This document shows, piece after piece, positions 52,531-60,456 of a stretch of DNA of 64,000 nucleotides. Within the stretch, counting starts at the first letter, position 1. Every line of letters begins with the position of its first letter. The stretch is from Isoptericola croceus. Its GTDB lineage: Bacteria > Actinomycetota > Actinomycetes > Actinomycetales > Cellulomonadaceae. The DNA lies in NCBI RefSeq assembly GCF_029382255.1, contig NZ_JARLLG010000001.1:1178001-1242000 (forward strand). The letters run 5' to 3'. Below the pieces are notes generated by a model, which saw only the letters and a list, made by a program, of their open reading frames with translations, ran no database searches and was not told the DNA's origin. A program made the translations under genes and the position numbers.

Positions 52531-55467
52531 CTAGATGAAGCGGGCGCGGTCGGCATCCGCGGCCTCGGCGGCGCGCCGGTTGGCGTCCTTGGTGACCTCG
52601 GCGCTCTTCTCCGTGGCGTCGTCGCGCTCCTTGATGACCGTCTCGCGAGCCTTGTCGATCGGCATTCCTCTCGTGCGCGCCAGGCGCTGCGCCGGGTTCT
52701 CGATGTGCTCCCGGTCTGCCTGCGCGATCCGCTCGCGGGCAGCCTGGGCGTGCGCGGGGTCAGACGTGATGCGCTCCTGACGGGCCCGCACCCGCTTGGC
52801 CAGTGCCTGATCGGCCGTGTACTGCCGCTTCTCGCGGCGAGCCGTGGGGATCTGCCGGGCAGAGCGGCTGGCCTTGGCCGCCGCCATCCCGCCAAGGATC
52901 GGCGCGGCGACCACGGGTGCAGCCACGAGCGCAGCGCCCGCCGCACCGACCTTCGCCGTGCGGCGCAGGCCAGCGATCGCGGCGGCCTTCGGGTCCTCGG
53001 CGATGGACGCCCGCGTGTTCGACCAGACCTGGCCGGCCTTGCCCCTGGCCAAGCCGGCCGTGCGCGCCGCCTGGTCGCGCAGGCGCACGCGCCCGCCCTC
53101 GGTACGTGCGCCAGACCAGCCACCCGACTGGGCGAGCTGGTCCCGCTCGGCCCGGCGAGCGACCTTGGCGTCGGCGCGGGCGGCCTTCATCTCCTGAGCG
53201 GCCTCGGCCCGGTCGGCGACCCGCTGGGTCGGGGTGCGCGTCGCAGCGATCTCGCTGGCGCGGCGAGTCTCCTCGCGGCTCATCGCCCCGTGAGCCTGCA
53301 GGCGTGCGGCGTGCGAACCCCGGCGCCCCGCAGCCGCGGCCAGGCCGCCGGCGGCCGCACCAGCCGCACCGCCGCGCGCAGTGGCACCTGCCTGAGAATC
53401 GACCAGGCTGGATCGGCCTGCGCCGGCCGCGCGGGCCGTCTGCCCGCCACGGCCTGCACCAGCACCCTGCCCACCGCCGCGCACTCGCTGGGTCGCGCCG
53501 CGCGCCGCGTTCCCGGCAGCCTGCTTGCCCCGCTGACCCCAGGCGTCGACCTTGGAGGCGGCGACGCCGCCGACCGCACCGGCCGCAGCACCGAACGCCA
53601 GGGCCGAGTTCAGCTTGAACGGGCTCGGGCCGCCGGCCGCCTTGATCACCATGTTGATGACGAGCAGCGCAATGAGCGGGCCCGCACCGGTCCACAGCAC
53701 ACCCATCAGGGTGCCACCGCCGAAGATCGACGTCCCTGCCCCGACGATCACGCGAGTGAGCACGGCCAGCACGGCGAACAGCAGCGCACCGACGGCGACG
53801 AACACGGTCACACCCAGGAAGTTGCGTGCGTACTTGGCCACGATCATGTCGTCGGCCTTGCCTGCCCACAGCGAGGCGACCAGGGCGAAGATCAGCAGCA
53901 GCATCATCACGATCTGGACGACCTTGCCGATGATGATCGCCACCGCGAGCAACGCGAACGAGCCCAGGATCGCCAGACCGGAGAACACGTATGCCAGCGA
54001 GGCGAGCTGCCCGGCGGTCGTCTCGTGCCCCTGCAAGTTCATCAGGAACGAGCGCGCCTCGTCGTTGTCCTCGCCCTCGGTCGCCTCGCGGATCTGCTCG
54101 GAGTTCTCGAACTCGAGCGCGGACTTGTTCGCCGACCAGCTCGCGTCCTTGTCCCCCACCCCGAACCAGTCCTTGCAGACCTGCTCGGTGATCTTGCCGC
54201 CCTTGGAGCCGGCGTCGCTGCCACCGCCCACGTTCTTGAACTCGTCGGCGACCTTCCATCCGTTCTCGGTGGCGCGGCAGGCCGCCCAGCCGATCAGTGA
54301 GTTGTCGGTGGGGATGGTCCCGCGCGGGTTGAAGGCGACCGAGTCGCCGTCGGCAGGCGCCTTGACGTCGCTGTGCGTGATGCCCGCTGCCTCGACCGCC
54401 TCGTTCCAGATCTTCGCGCGGTCGGAAGGGCTGACACCCGCACGCATGTCCAGCTGGTGGCACGAGACGAACTTCGTCCCGGCGTCCGAGGCGATGCCGT
54501 ACTGCGACTGCGCCCAAGCGGCCTTGCCGGAGTCGACCCACATCTGCGACATGATGCGCGGCACCGCGCTGGCTGCCGCGAGCCGGTCGTTCTGCGGGTT
54601 GGCGGACCTCGCCGAGAGCACCGACTCGTAGGTCTCGCAGTTGACCGTCCGACCGGAGGTGGAGTCATCGACGCTGGGGATCGCCAGCGCGGCCGCAGGC
54701 CCCGACAAGACCTTCGAGACCACCGAGTTCGCCTTCGAGACGAACCAGCCCGGCGAGAACATGCCAGGCCGGTAGGGATCGCCGTCGCCGCCGGTGGAGG
54801 CCATCGACCCGGCGACCATGGTCACCAGCACACCGGCGATGATCAGGACGGTCAGAACTTTCTTCCACGGCCGCTTGCCGGAGCGCGCGGCCCGCACGAA
54901 CAGCATGATGAAGCTGAGGGTGATGATGATCGCCGCCAGAGTTCCGCCGCTGTTGCCCTTGCCGATGCCGAGCACCGCCTTGCCGATCGAGGCGAACGCC
55001 TCGTCGACCTGGGCGCCGGCAGAGTCGAGGATGCAGAACCTGCTCGCGGAGTTGGCCAGGTCGGTGCTGGTCGTCCAGAAGAACGTGCCGACCGTGACGG
55101 TGCCCGACTGGGCGAAGCGCTGGACCTTGTTGTCGGGGTCGTCGATCGCCTTGGCCCCGAGCCGGTTGTGGAACCCGGTGGTGGCGTCCGACCAGCGGTT
55201 CACCGGCAGGTAGGCGATCTGGAAGCGGCTGGCACCGACACCACAGGTCGGCTCGGAGGTGAATCCCGAGCTGCCGTCGTAGGGGCGCATAGGCACAGAC
55301 GCCGTGACGGCGGTCGCCGGGTGACCGGCAACCGCGTGGCTGGCCGTCGGCTGAACGCTGGTCGACGCCGCGGCCGACTGGGCCAGGCCGAGCACGGCGG
55401 CCACGGTGAGCAGCAGACCGACCAGGGCGGCCTGCCACACACCGGTTCGCTTCCGTGTTGCGCTCAC
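52531..55467 (-). CDS. VirB6/TrbL-like conjugation membrane protein
   Basis: A 978-residue polytopic protein. Signal-like N-terminus (WQAALVGLLLTVAAVLGLAQ), an extracytoplasmic Cys-containing region, two helices near residues 155-215, a second external region with several Cys, and a cluster of helices near 500-640 (SGLAILGSFALLAVAIIIGK, VVQIVMMLLLIFALVASLW, FVAVGALLFAVLAVLTRV). It ends in a ~340-residue Ala/Arg-rich hydrophilic tail. This layout is that of VirB6/TrbL channel proteins of Gram-positive elements. The GTG start overlaps the upstream stop (GTGA). Confidence 0.72.
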   Translation of the reverse strand: MSATRKRTGVWQAALVGLLLTVAAVLGLAQSAAASTSVQPTASHAVAGHPATAVTASVPMRPYDGSSGFTSEPTCGVGASRFQIAYLPVNRWSDATTGFHNRLGAKAIDDPDNKVQRFAQSGTVTVGTFFWTTSTDLANSASRFCILDSAGAQVDEAFASIGKAVLGIGKGNSGGTLAAIIITLSFIMLFVRAARSGKRPWKKVLTVLIIAGVLVTMVAGSMASTGGDGDPYRPGMFSPGWFVSKANSVVSKVLSGPAAALAIPSVDDSTSGRTVNCETYESVLSARSANPQNDRLAAASAVPRIMSQMWVDSGKAAWAQSQYGIASDAGTKFVSCHQLDMRAGVSPSDRAKIWNEAVEAAGITHSDVKAPADGDSVAFNPRGTIPTDNSLIGWAACRATENGWKVADEFKNVGGGSDAGSKGGKITEQVCKDWFGVGDKDASWSANKSALEFENSEQIREATEGEDNDEARSFLMNLQGHETTAGQLASLAYVFSGLAILGSFALLAVAIIIGKVVQIVMMLLLIFALVASLWAGKADDMIVAKYARNFLGVTVFVAVGALLFAVLAVLTRVIVGAGTSIFGGGTLMGVLWTGAGPLIALLVINMVIKAAGGPSPFKLNSALAFGAAAGAVGGVAASKVDAWGQRGKQAAGNAARGATQRVRGGGQGAGAGRGGQTARAAGAGRSSLVDSQAGATARGGAAGAAAGGLAAAAGRRGSHAARLQAHGAMSREETRRASEIAATRTPTQRVADRAEAAQEMKAARADAKVARRAERDQLAQSGGWSGARTEGGRVRLRDQAARTAGLARGKAGQVWSNTRASIAEDPKAAAIAGLRRTAKVGAAGAALVAAPVVAAPILGGMAAAKASRSARQIPTARREKRQYTADQALAKRVRARQERITSDPAHAQAARERIAQADREHIENPAQRLARTRGMPIDKARETVIKERDDATEKSAEVTKDANRRAAEAADADRARFI

Positions 55468-56090
55468 GCGTCCTCCAGGGCGGTGTCGATGCCGGACGCA
55501 GCGGGTTCGAGGCTGAACAGCGTCGAAGGGTCCGACTCGGCAGTGGTGTCGGGCGCGACCGCCAGGCGCCGCGCGGTGTACGCGACGCGACGCGCACGGG
55601 GCCTGGCTGCTACGGGACGGTTGAACGCGGCGATGTCGATCTCACCCCGTGACGTGCGGCCCGCCAGACCGAGCACGACGTCGGAGTCGGCTTCGGTGTT
55701 CGAGGCCTTCACGGGCAGGCTGTTGCGCACGACGAACCCGGTCTCGCACCCGATGGGGTCGATGGGGTGACCGCACAGCGTGATGTCGGCGTCGCGGTAG
55801 CGCATGCGGTCACGCAACGTCTTGAGGTTGCGCTGACGCAGGCCGCCAGATCGTCCGAGCAGGAGCCAGATGCCCAACCCCCAGACGATGATGATCACGA
55901 CCAGGGCGACGACGATGCCACCCACCGCACCGGCCAGCCCACCGAGCATCAAAGCGGGCAGCGCGGCGACGCTGCCCGCCTTGACGAACGGCAGGCTCAT
56001 CTCCACCGTTCCGACCACGACGGGGCGGTCGGCATCGGCCTGCGCACCGGTCAACGCGGTGAGCATGGTCAGCTCGGGGTAGGTGGTCAT
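55464..56090 (-). CDS. Element membrane protein of the transfer operon
   Basis: A 208-residue protein with a central hydrophobic stretch of about two helices (GSVAALPALMLGGLAGAVGG, IVVALVVIIIVWGLGIWLLL) and a hydrophilic C-terminal half (DADITLCGHPIDPIGCETGF; two Cys). It sits between the VirB2-like and VirB6-like genes and is coupled to the latter. Possibly a VirB3- or scaffold-type subunit; no family assigned. Confidence 0.6.
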   Translation of the reverse strand: MTTYPELTMLTALTGAQADADRPVVVGTVEMSLPFVKAGSVAALPALMLGGLAGAVGGIVVALVVIIIVWGLGIWLLLGRSGGLRQRNLKTLRDRMRYRDADITLCGHPIDPIGCETGFVVRNSLPVKASNTEADSDVVLGLAGRTSRGEIDIAAFNRPVAARPRARRVAYTARRLAVAPDTTAESDPSTLFSLEPAASGIDTALEDA

Positions 56091-56103
56091 CGTCGTCGCC
56101 GGC

Positions 56104-56394
56104 TCAGGCGAATCCGCCGAAGAGCCCGATGATGAAGTTCAGCACGAAGCTGAGCAGGCGCAGCAGGAGCGGGATGATGAAGTTCGGCAGGGCGAGCAGC
56201 GCCGCCAGGGCGAGCAGCCAGCCGAGCTGCTTGGGGTTGGCGCGGTTGTTGCGCTTGCCGTTGATGAAGCTGATGACCGCCCACACGGCGAGTGCGGTGG
56301 CGAGCACAGCCAGGATGGACTGCAACGTGGGGACCGCGCCGGTCAGCGCGGACCAGAGGGTGTTCCACCCCTCGTCGAGCTTGAGCTTGTTCAT
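56104..56394 (-). CDS. VirB2-like small membrane protein
   Basis: A 96-residue protein with two hydrophobic helices (LQSILAVLATALAVWAVISF; WLLALAALLALPNFIIPLLL) separated by a short basic loop NGKRNNRANPKQ, plus a C-terminal LLSFVLNFIIGLFGGFA. Size and topology fit a VirB2/TrbC-type component. GAGAGG lies upstream of the ATG. A 15-mer shared with the VirB1-like promoter region is 55 bases upstream. Confidence 0.6.
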   Translation of the reverse strand: MNKLKLDEGWNTLWSALTGAVPTLQSILAVLATALAVWAVISFINGKRNNRANPKQLGWLLALAALLALPNFIIPLLLRLLSFVLNFIIGLFGGFA

Positions 56395-56448
56395 CGTGGA
56401 GCCTCTCGGTCGTGCCGGCGGTTACCGGTCTGCTGGTGCCTCACCCGG

Positions 56449-56463
56449 GTCCATGCACGCGAA
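56449..56463. promoter_or_regulatory. Third copy of the GTCCATGCACGCGAA motif
   Basis: An exact copy of the 15-mer at 38384, 55 bases upstream of the VirB2-like gene. Presence ahead of two separated minus-strand transfer genes suggests a common regulator. Confidence 0.5.
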
Positions 56464-56500
56464 GCGAGCTGGACCGATGCGAGGACGTCTGTGCTGCGCG

Positions 56501-56887
56501 TCACGCCGCGCCCATGAGGTCGAGCACGCGACCAACCTCCTGGTCCTGGTCGAGCCGGCGCCGATCAGCGACCGGCAGGTCCCACGCCTGTGTCGAGGCG
56601 GCGCGCACGACCGGATCGGGGTCGCGAGAGGCGATCACGCCGATGCCCGAGACGGTGGAGGAGGTGGCCACCGTCAGACGGCTGCGAAGCGGCGCGCCCG
56701 GTGCAACAGCGGCCACCAGGTCCTCGTGGTCGGCGCCTGGGTCAGCGAGCAGGTCGGTCGTCGCAGCCACCTCGGCGTCGGGCTGCGCGCTGAAGACGTC
56801 CAGGCCCCCGGCGGCCTCGTCCACCGCCTTGACTGCGAACCTGCCGTCTGCTGCTCGCGGGTGCAGGGACTCGTCGTGCGTGCTCAT
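56501..56887 (-). CDS. Tagged element protein T2
   Basis: A 128-residue protein. Tag at residues 9-32 (HPRAADGRFAVKAVDEAAGG, then LDVF). The remainder (DLLADPGADHEDLVAAVAPG; SRLTVATSSTVSGIGVIASR; QEVGRVLDLMGAA) is short and helical, with no known domain. The start codon directly follows the conserved 16-nt leader and there is no Shine-Dalgarno sequence. Confidence 0.65.
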   Translation of the reverse strand: MSTHDESLHPRAADGRFAVKAVDEAAGGLDVFSAQPDAEVAATTDLLADPGADHEDLVAAVAPGAPLRSRLTVATSSTVSGIGVIASRDPDPVVRAASTQAWDLPVADRRRLDQDQEVGRVLDLMGAA

Positions 56888-56903
56888 GACCGGGGTGTTG
56901 ACA
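56888..56903 (-). promoter_or_regulatory. Conserved tag-gene leader, copy 1
   Basis: Read toward the gene: TGTCAACACCCCGGTC immediately before ATGAGCAC. One of four copies at identical distance from the start codon. Confidence 0.6.
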
Positions 56904-56933
56904 GCGAACGGGCGAAAGTGACAACCGCGCCGA

Positions 56934-57971
56934 TCATGACGCCCACCGTGTGTTCGAGGACTCGATCGCTGACAGCCACAGGTCGCCCGCGTACGACCGG
57001 TGTTCGTCCAGCAGATCCACCGCCGCGTTGCGCGAATCGGTGTCCGTCCCGGCGAAGGGCGCCAGCATCGCAGCGGTGTAGTCGTCCTCGATGCCGCGGT
57101 TGTAGGTGTCCACCGCGTGCGCGACGGCGCCGGTGACTCCGTCGGGGTGGCTGGACATGATCTTGCGGGCCGCGGTCACCTTGTGCTTCGACAGGTGCGG
57201 GCGGACGACGGCCGCATCGGCCGTCGTCGCGAGCGTGTTCCAGGCGTCGCGGCGGATCTTGGTCATGTCGGCGTCCTGTCCAGCAGCGGCCTCGGCGACG
57301 TCCTTGAGCCGGTCCGCACGCTCGACCCGGGTCGCATCGCGCTCGATCGCCTCGGTGAAGTCGTCGTTGACGCTCATGCGGCCCGGGTCGAAGCCCTGGC
57401 CGTGCTCGGTGAAGTCGCCGACGGTGATGACGCGAGTCTCGCGATGGAAGGTGCGAGAGGGGCGCTTGGTCCCCTCGGGCCACGTCCGGCGGATCCGGTC
57501 GGCCATGTCGTCGATCTCGGTGGAGGTCGCCTCGCGGCCGTGCTCGGCCTCGAAAGCGGAACGCGCGGCGGCGAGCATCTTGCCGGCCTGGCGGTCCTGC
57601 CCGGAGCGGTGGCGCAGCGGGTTGAGTCGGCTGGAGGCAACGGTGGCGACGAACGCGCGCGAGACCGTCTTGCCCTTGGCGAGCTCGGCCAAGCACTTCT
57701 CGGCGACGTCGCCGGCCGCGTCCTCAAGGTCCACAGGTGCCCCGGTACGCAGGTCGTCGGCCCAGCCCTCGCGCCGTGAGATGTTGCCGACGACCTCGTG
57801 GATGATGTCCATCAGCTCGCTCGAGGCGTCGAGCGGCTCGTAGCGCAGCGCGTGGGTGCCGCCGTCGGACTCGTCGGTCGCCTTGACCTGGAACGTGCCG
57901 TCGCCTGCTCGCGGGTGCAGGGACTCGTCGAACAGGGCCGTGCCCGCGGCGTCGTGAGTCGAGATGCTCAT
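56934..57971 (-). CDS. Tagged element protein T3, sigma-factor-like body
   Basis: A 345-residue protein with the tag at residues 19-42 (HPRAGDGTFQVKATDESDGG, then THAL). After it, EDAAGDVAEKCLAELAKGKT and VSRAFVATVASSRLNPLRHR resemble a sigma-70 region-2 core, and AFEAEHGREATSTEIDDMAD looks like the region-3 EHGRxPTxxEIA pattern. The C-terminal third (HLSKHKVTAARKIMSSHPDG) is helical and unassigned. It could be an alternative sigma or other helical DNA-binding protein. Conserved leader directly before the ATG. Confidence 0.6.
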   Translation of the reverse strand: MSISTHDAAGTALFDESLHPRAGDGTFQVKATDESDGGTHALRYEPLDASSELMDIIHEVVGNISRREGWADDLRTGAPVDLEDAAGDVAEKCLAELAKGKTVSRAFVATVASSRLNPLRHRSGQDRQAGKMLAAARSAFEAEHGREATSTEIDDMADRIRRTWPEGTKRPSRTFHRETRVITVGDFTEHGQGFDPGRMSVNDDFTEAIERDATRVERADRLKDVAEAAAGQDADMTKIRRDAWNTLATTADAAVVRPHLSKHKVTAARKIMSSHPDGVTGAVAHAVDTYNRGIEDDYTAAMLAPFAGTDTDSRNAAVDLLDEHRSYAGDLWLSAIESSNTRWAS

Positions 57972-57987
57972 GCCCGGCCTGTTGACA
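57972..57987 (-). promoter_or_regulatory. Conserved tag-gene leader, copy 2
   Basis: TGTCAACAGGCCGGGC immediately before ATGAGCAT of gene T3. Confidence 0.6.
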
Positions 57988-58073
57988 GGCGGGGCATGTG
58001 GCGAACACCACGGTCATAGGCCCTGCGACGGCGCAGGTCAGGCGGCTACCTCACGGTGAGGGCACACAAACAG

Positions 58074-58110
58074 CGACGGCGTCGTCCCCGTGGTGGGGAC
58101 GACGCCGTCG
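58074..58110 (-). terminator. Perfect 16-bp hairpin
   Basis: CGACGGCGTCGTCCCC pairs fully with GGGGACGACGCCGTCG across a 5-nt loop, 20 bases downstream of the HNH-nuclease stop and before the T3 leader. It should end the upstream transcript, so T3 needs its own promoter. That fits the conserved leader being a promoter-proximal element. Confidence 0.85.
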
Positions 58111-58129
58111 AGATGGGCGAGGAGCTAGG

Positions 58130-58897
58130 TCAGCACTTCTCGAGTACGCGGGCCATGGCGTCGTGCTCGGCCTGGGTGACCGCCAGGTCGTAGTCGGCCT
58201 TGACACGGATCTGCGCGGCGATGTACTGGCACCGGAAGTCCTTGTTGGGCGGCAGCCACTCGGCGGCGTTGGCAGCACCCTTGGAGCGGTTCTCGCTGGG
58301 GTCGACCATCAGCAGGTTGGCGGGGTCGTTGGCGAACTCCTCACGCAGCTCGTCGTCCCAGGCGTGCGCCCCGGAGATCCACGCGTTGCCGAGAGCGACC
58401 AGGTGCTCGGCGTCCAGTGACACCGACAGGTCGGAGTTGCCGCGCTCGAACTGGCGGGCCGTGGCACCGGTGTACGGCTCGTAGGTCAGGGTGCCCGACA
58501 GCACGGTGCAGCCGTCGTCGTCGACCGTCTCGCCGGTCAGGTCCCGGGCCAGGGTGTCGTTGCGGGCGTCGCAGCCGTTGCCGTCGGGGTCGGTCCAGTG
58601 GGCGAACGCGTCGCGGTCGTAGCCGGTCTGCGGGGCCTTGCCCTTGACGGTCAGCTCCCCGAGTGTCTCGGTGGCCTGTGCGACGTCGACCGACCCGTCC
58701 GGGGTGACGGCAGAGTCAGAGTCGGCGCCGTCGGTGGCAAACGCGAGGCCGTCGCCGAACGCGTCCGTGGCCCCGGACACCACGGTGCCCAGGTCGAGGT
58801 CGAGGCCGAGCTCCTCGTCGAGACCGGTGAACTGGATGACGAGGAAGGCGGCCAGTAGGCCCGCGGCCCAGCCGATGATTTTGCGTCGCATGCCCAT
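58130..58897 (-). CDS. Secreted DUF1524/HNH-family nuclease
   Basis: A 255-residue protein with an N-terminal signal/anchor (MRRKIIGWAAGLLAAFLVIQ). The DUF1524 HNH core has DAEHLVALGNAWISGAHAWD (catalytic His in the EHLVAL stretch), NDPANLLMVDPSENRSKGAA (Asn/His-type metal site) and AAEWLPPNKDFRCQYIAAQ. Exported proteins of this type are frequent in actinobacterial mobile elements and are thought to degrade extracellular DNA. RBS AGGT before the ATG; it lacks the tag. Confidence 0.78.
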   Translation of the reverse strand: MGMRRKIIGWAAGLLAAFLVIQFTGLDEELGLDLDLGTVVSGATDAFGDGLAFATDGADSDSAVTPDGSVDVAQATETLGELTVKGKAPQTGYDRDAFAHWTDPDGNGCDARNDTLARDLTGETVDDDGCTVLSGTLTYEPYTGATARQFERGNSDLSVSLDAEHLVALGNAWISGAHAWDDELREEFANDPANLLMVDPSENRSKGAANAAEWLPPNKDFRCQYIAAQIRVKADYDLAVTQAEHDAMARVLEKC

Positions 58898-58942
58898 ACC
58901 TCACCAGGTTGGATCGTCGTGCGGGTGGCGCCCACGCCGGTG

Positions 58943-59758
58943 TCAGCCCTGGTCACGGGCCAAGTCAGCGAGCACCTGCGTCAGCCGGGACCGTGCCGCG
59001 GACGACGCCGCGCTGGGGTTCATCCGCCGGGAGATCTCGCCCCAGGCGGCCGTCGCCTCCCAGCGCGGCACCCCGCTGCCGTCGCTGCGGTGCAGGAACA
59101 CCTCGCCGGCGTCGCTGCGGCGCACCCGGTAGCTCGCCTCGTCGCCGATGGACAGCGACACGTCCTGGCCGCGGCGCGAGACGTGCACGCCGTCGCCGAA
59201 CCCGCCCGCTGCGGACACCGCGGCGTCGAGCGCGGAGTCGGGCTGCGGGCGCCCCTCGGCGTCGTAGCCGATCTGGCCGGCGCGGGCCACGATCTCGGCG
59301 TGGGCGTGGTGCATCGCCGCGGACTCGACGGCGTGGACTGCCATCTGCGCCCGGGAGTGGAACGCTTCGGCCCACGCCTCGACGGCCTCGCGGGTGTCGG
59401 GGTCGTCGTCGTACGCACCCGCGTCGGTCCAGTAGGTGTCGGCACCTGACTCGTAGCCGGTGAACCCGGCCACCCGCACCACGGACCGGTCGGTCCACAC
59501 GGTGGCCGTGATGTCGTCGGCGTCGTTGTACTCGATCGCGGCCCGCGGCTCGGCGCCTGCCGCGGTGGGCCACGGCGGCAGCTCCTCGGCGTAGCGCATG
59601 TTCGCGTCGGCGGCCACGTGCACCGGGATCGGCTCGCTGGCGGGCTGGTCCGGCTCACCGCCGAGCGCGTCCAGACCGCCGGCGGACTCGGACACGGCCT
59701 TGGTCGCGAACTTCCCGTCGCCAGCTCGGGGGTGAAGGTTCTCGTCGTGGGTGCTCAT
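58943..59758 (-). CDS. Tagged element protein T4
   Basis: A 271-residue protein with the tag at residues 9-32 (HPRAGDGKFATKAVSESAGG, then LDAL). The body has ITATVWTDRSVVRVAGFTGY and DGVHVSRRGQDVSLSIGDEA, beta-rich, with a helical middle (FHSRAQMAVHAVESAAMHHA). No named domain. The ATG overlaps the T5 stop (ATGA), so it is translated by coupling and has no leader of its own. Confidence 0.65.
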   Translation of the reverse strand: MSTHDENLHPRAGDGKFATKAVSESAGGLDALGGEPDQPASEPIPVHVAADANMRYAEELPPWPTAAGAEPRAAIEYNDADDITATVWTDRSVVRVAGFTGYESGADTYWTDAGAYDDDPDTREAVEAWAEAFHSRAQMAVHAVESAAMHHAHAEIVARAGQIGYDAEGRPQPDSALDAAVSAAGGFGDGVHVSRRGQDVSLSIGDEASYRVRRSDAGEVFLHRSDGSGVPRWEATAAWGEISRRMNPSAASSAARSRLTQVLADLARDQG

Positions 59759-60240
59759 GCTGCGGGTGCCTCGCCTCGGTTGTAGGTGCACTTGGGGCAG
59801 GTGGAGGTGACGTAGGAGGCGTCGCGGGCGCCGCCGGCGACCTCCTGGTCCAGCTGCTCACCGCAGCGCGGACAACGCCCCGGGCGGCGCACCGCCTGCG
59901 GGTACGTGCCCTCCAGACGTGAGCGGACCTTGGCCAGCAGCGGGTAGGCCTGCCGGGCCCACAGCTCGGCCTCGTCGCGCGTGTAGTGCGGTATCCGCCG
60001 CCGCCGCTGGGACGCGGGGATGACAGGCTCGTTGGTGGCAGCGTGGTGCAACGCCCAGGTCCCGTCGGGCTCCTGGCGGGCGACCAGCCCGTTGATCGGC
60101 TCCCCAGCGGGGTCAACCACGTCGCCCAGCGCGCCGGGCGCGCCCAGCGCGTCGGTGCCGCCGTCCGCTTCGGATACGGCCTTGACCTGAAACCTGCCGT
60201 CCCGGCGCCGCGGGTACGAGGCCTCGGTGAACGTGCTCAT
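59755..60240 (-). CDS. Tagged element protein T5 with zinc ribbon
   Basis: A 161-residue protein. Tag at 9-32 (YPRRRDGRFQVKAVSEADGG, then TDAL). The C-terminal half has CPRCGEQLDQEV and STCPKCTYNRGE, two CxxC knuckles forming a zinc ribbon, so nucleic-acid or protein binding is likely. Conserved leader precedes the ATG; coupled to T4 downstream. Confidence 0.7.
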   Translation of the reverse strand: MSTFTEASYPRRRDGRFQVKAVSEADGGTDALGAPGALGDVVDPAGEPINGLVARQEPDGTWALHHAATNEPVIPASQRRRRIPHYTRDEAELWARQAYPLLAKVRSRLEGTYPQAVRRPGRCPRCGEQLDQEVAGGARDASYVTSTCPKCTYNRGEAPAA

Positions 60241-60256
60241 GACCGTGGTGTTGACG
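60241..60256 (-). promoter_or_regulatory. Conserved tag-gene leader, copy 3
   Basis: CGTCAACACCACGGTC immediately before ATGAGCAC of gene T5. Confidence 0.6.
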
Positions 60257-60285
60257 GCGACGCCGGGCCGATGACAACGACGTCG

Positions 60286-60456
60286 TCATCGGCCGCCTGC
60301 GGTCGCGAGATCGCTCGGCTCGGCGGGCCAGGCCCACAGGTAGGACTGCGCGCCCTCGAGAGCCCACTCCTCGTGGTCGTCCTCGCCGGCGAAGCCGTAG
60401 ACGAGCCGGTCGACCTCGCAGATGATCTCGATCGGCGCCTGCGGTCGCGTTGCCAT
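60286..60456 (-). CDS. Small acidic protein coupled to the ArdC-like gene
   Basis: A 56-residue acidic protein, too short for most gene finders: MATRPQAPIEIICEVDRLVY, then GEDDHEEWALEGAQSYLWAW. Its ATG overlaps the ArdC-like stop by one base (TGATG), which argues for real translation. No family recognised; it lacks the tag. Confidence 0.6.
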   Translation of the reverse strand: MATRPQAPIEIICEVDRLVYGFAGEDDHEEWALEGAQSYLWAWPAEPSDLATAGGR

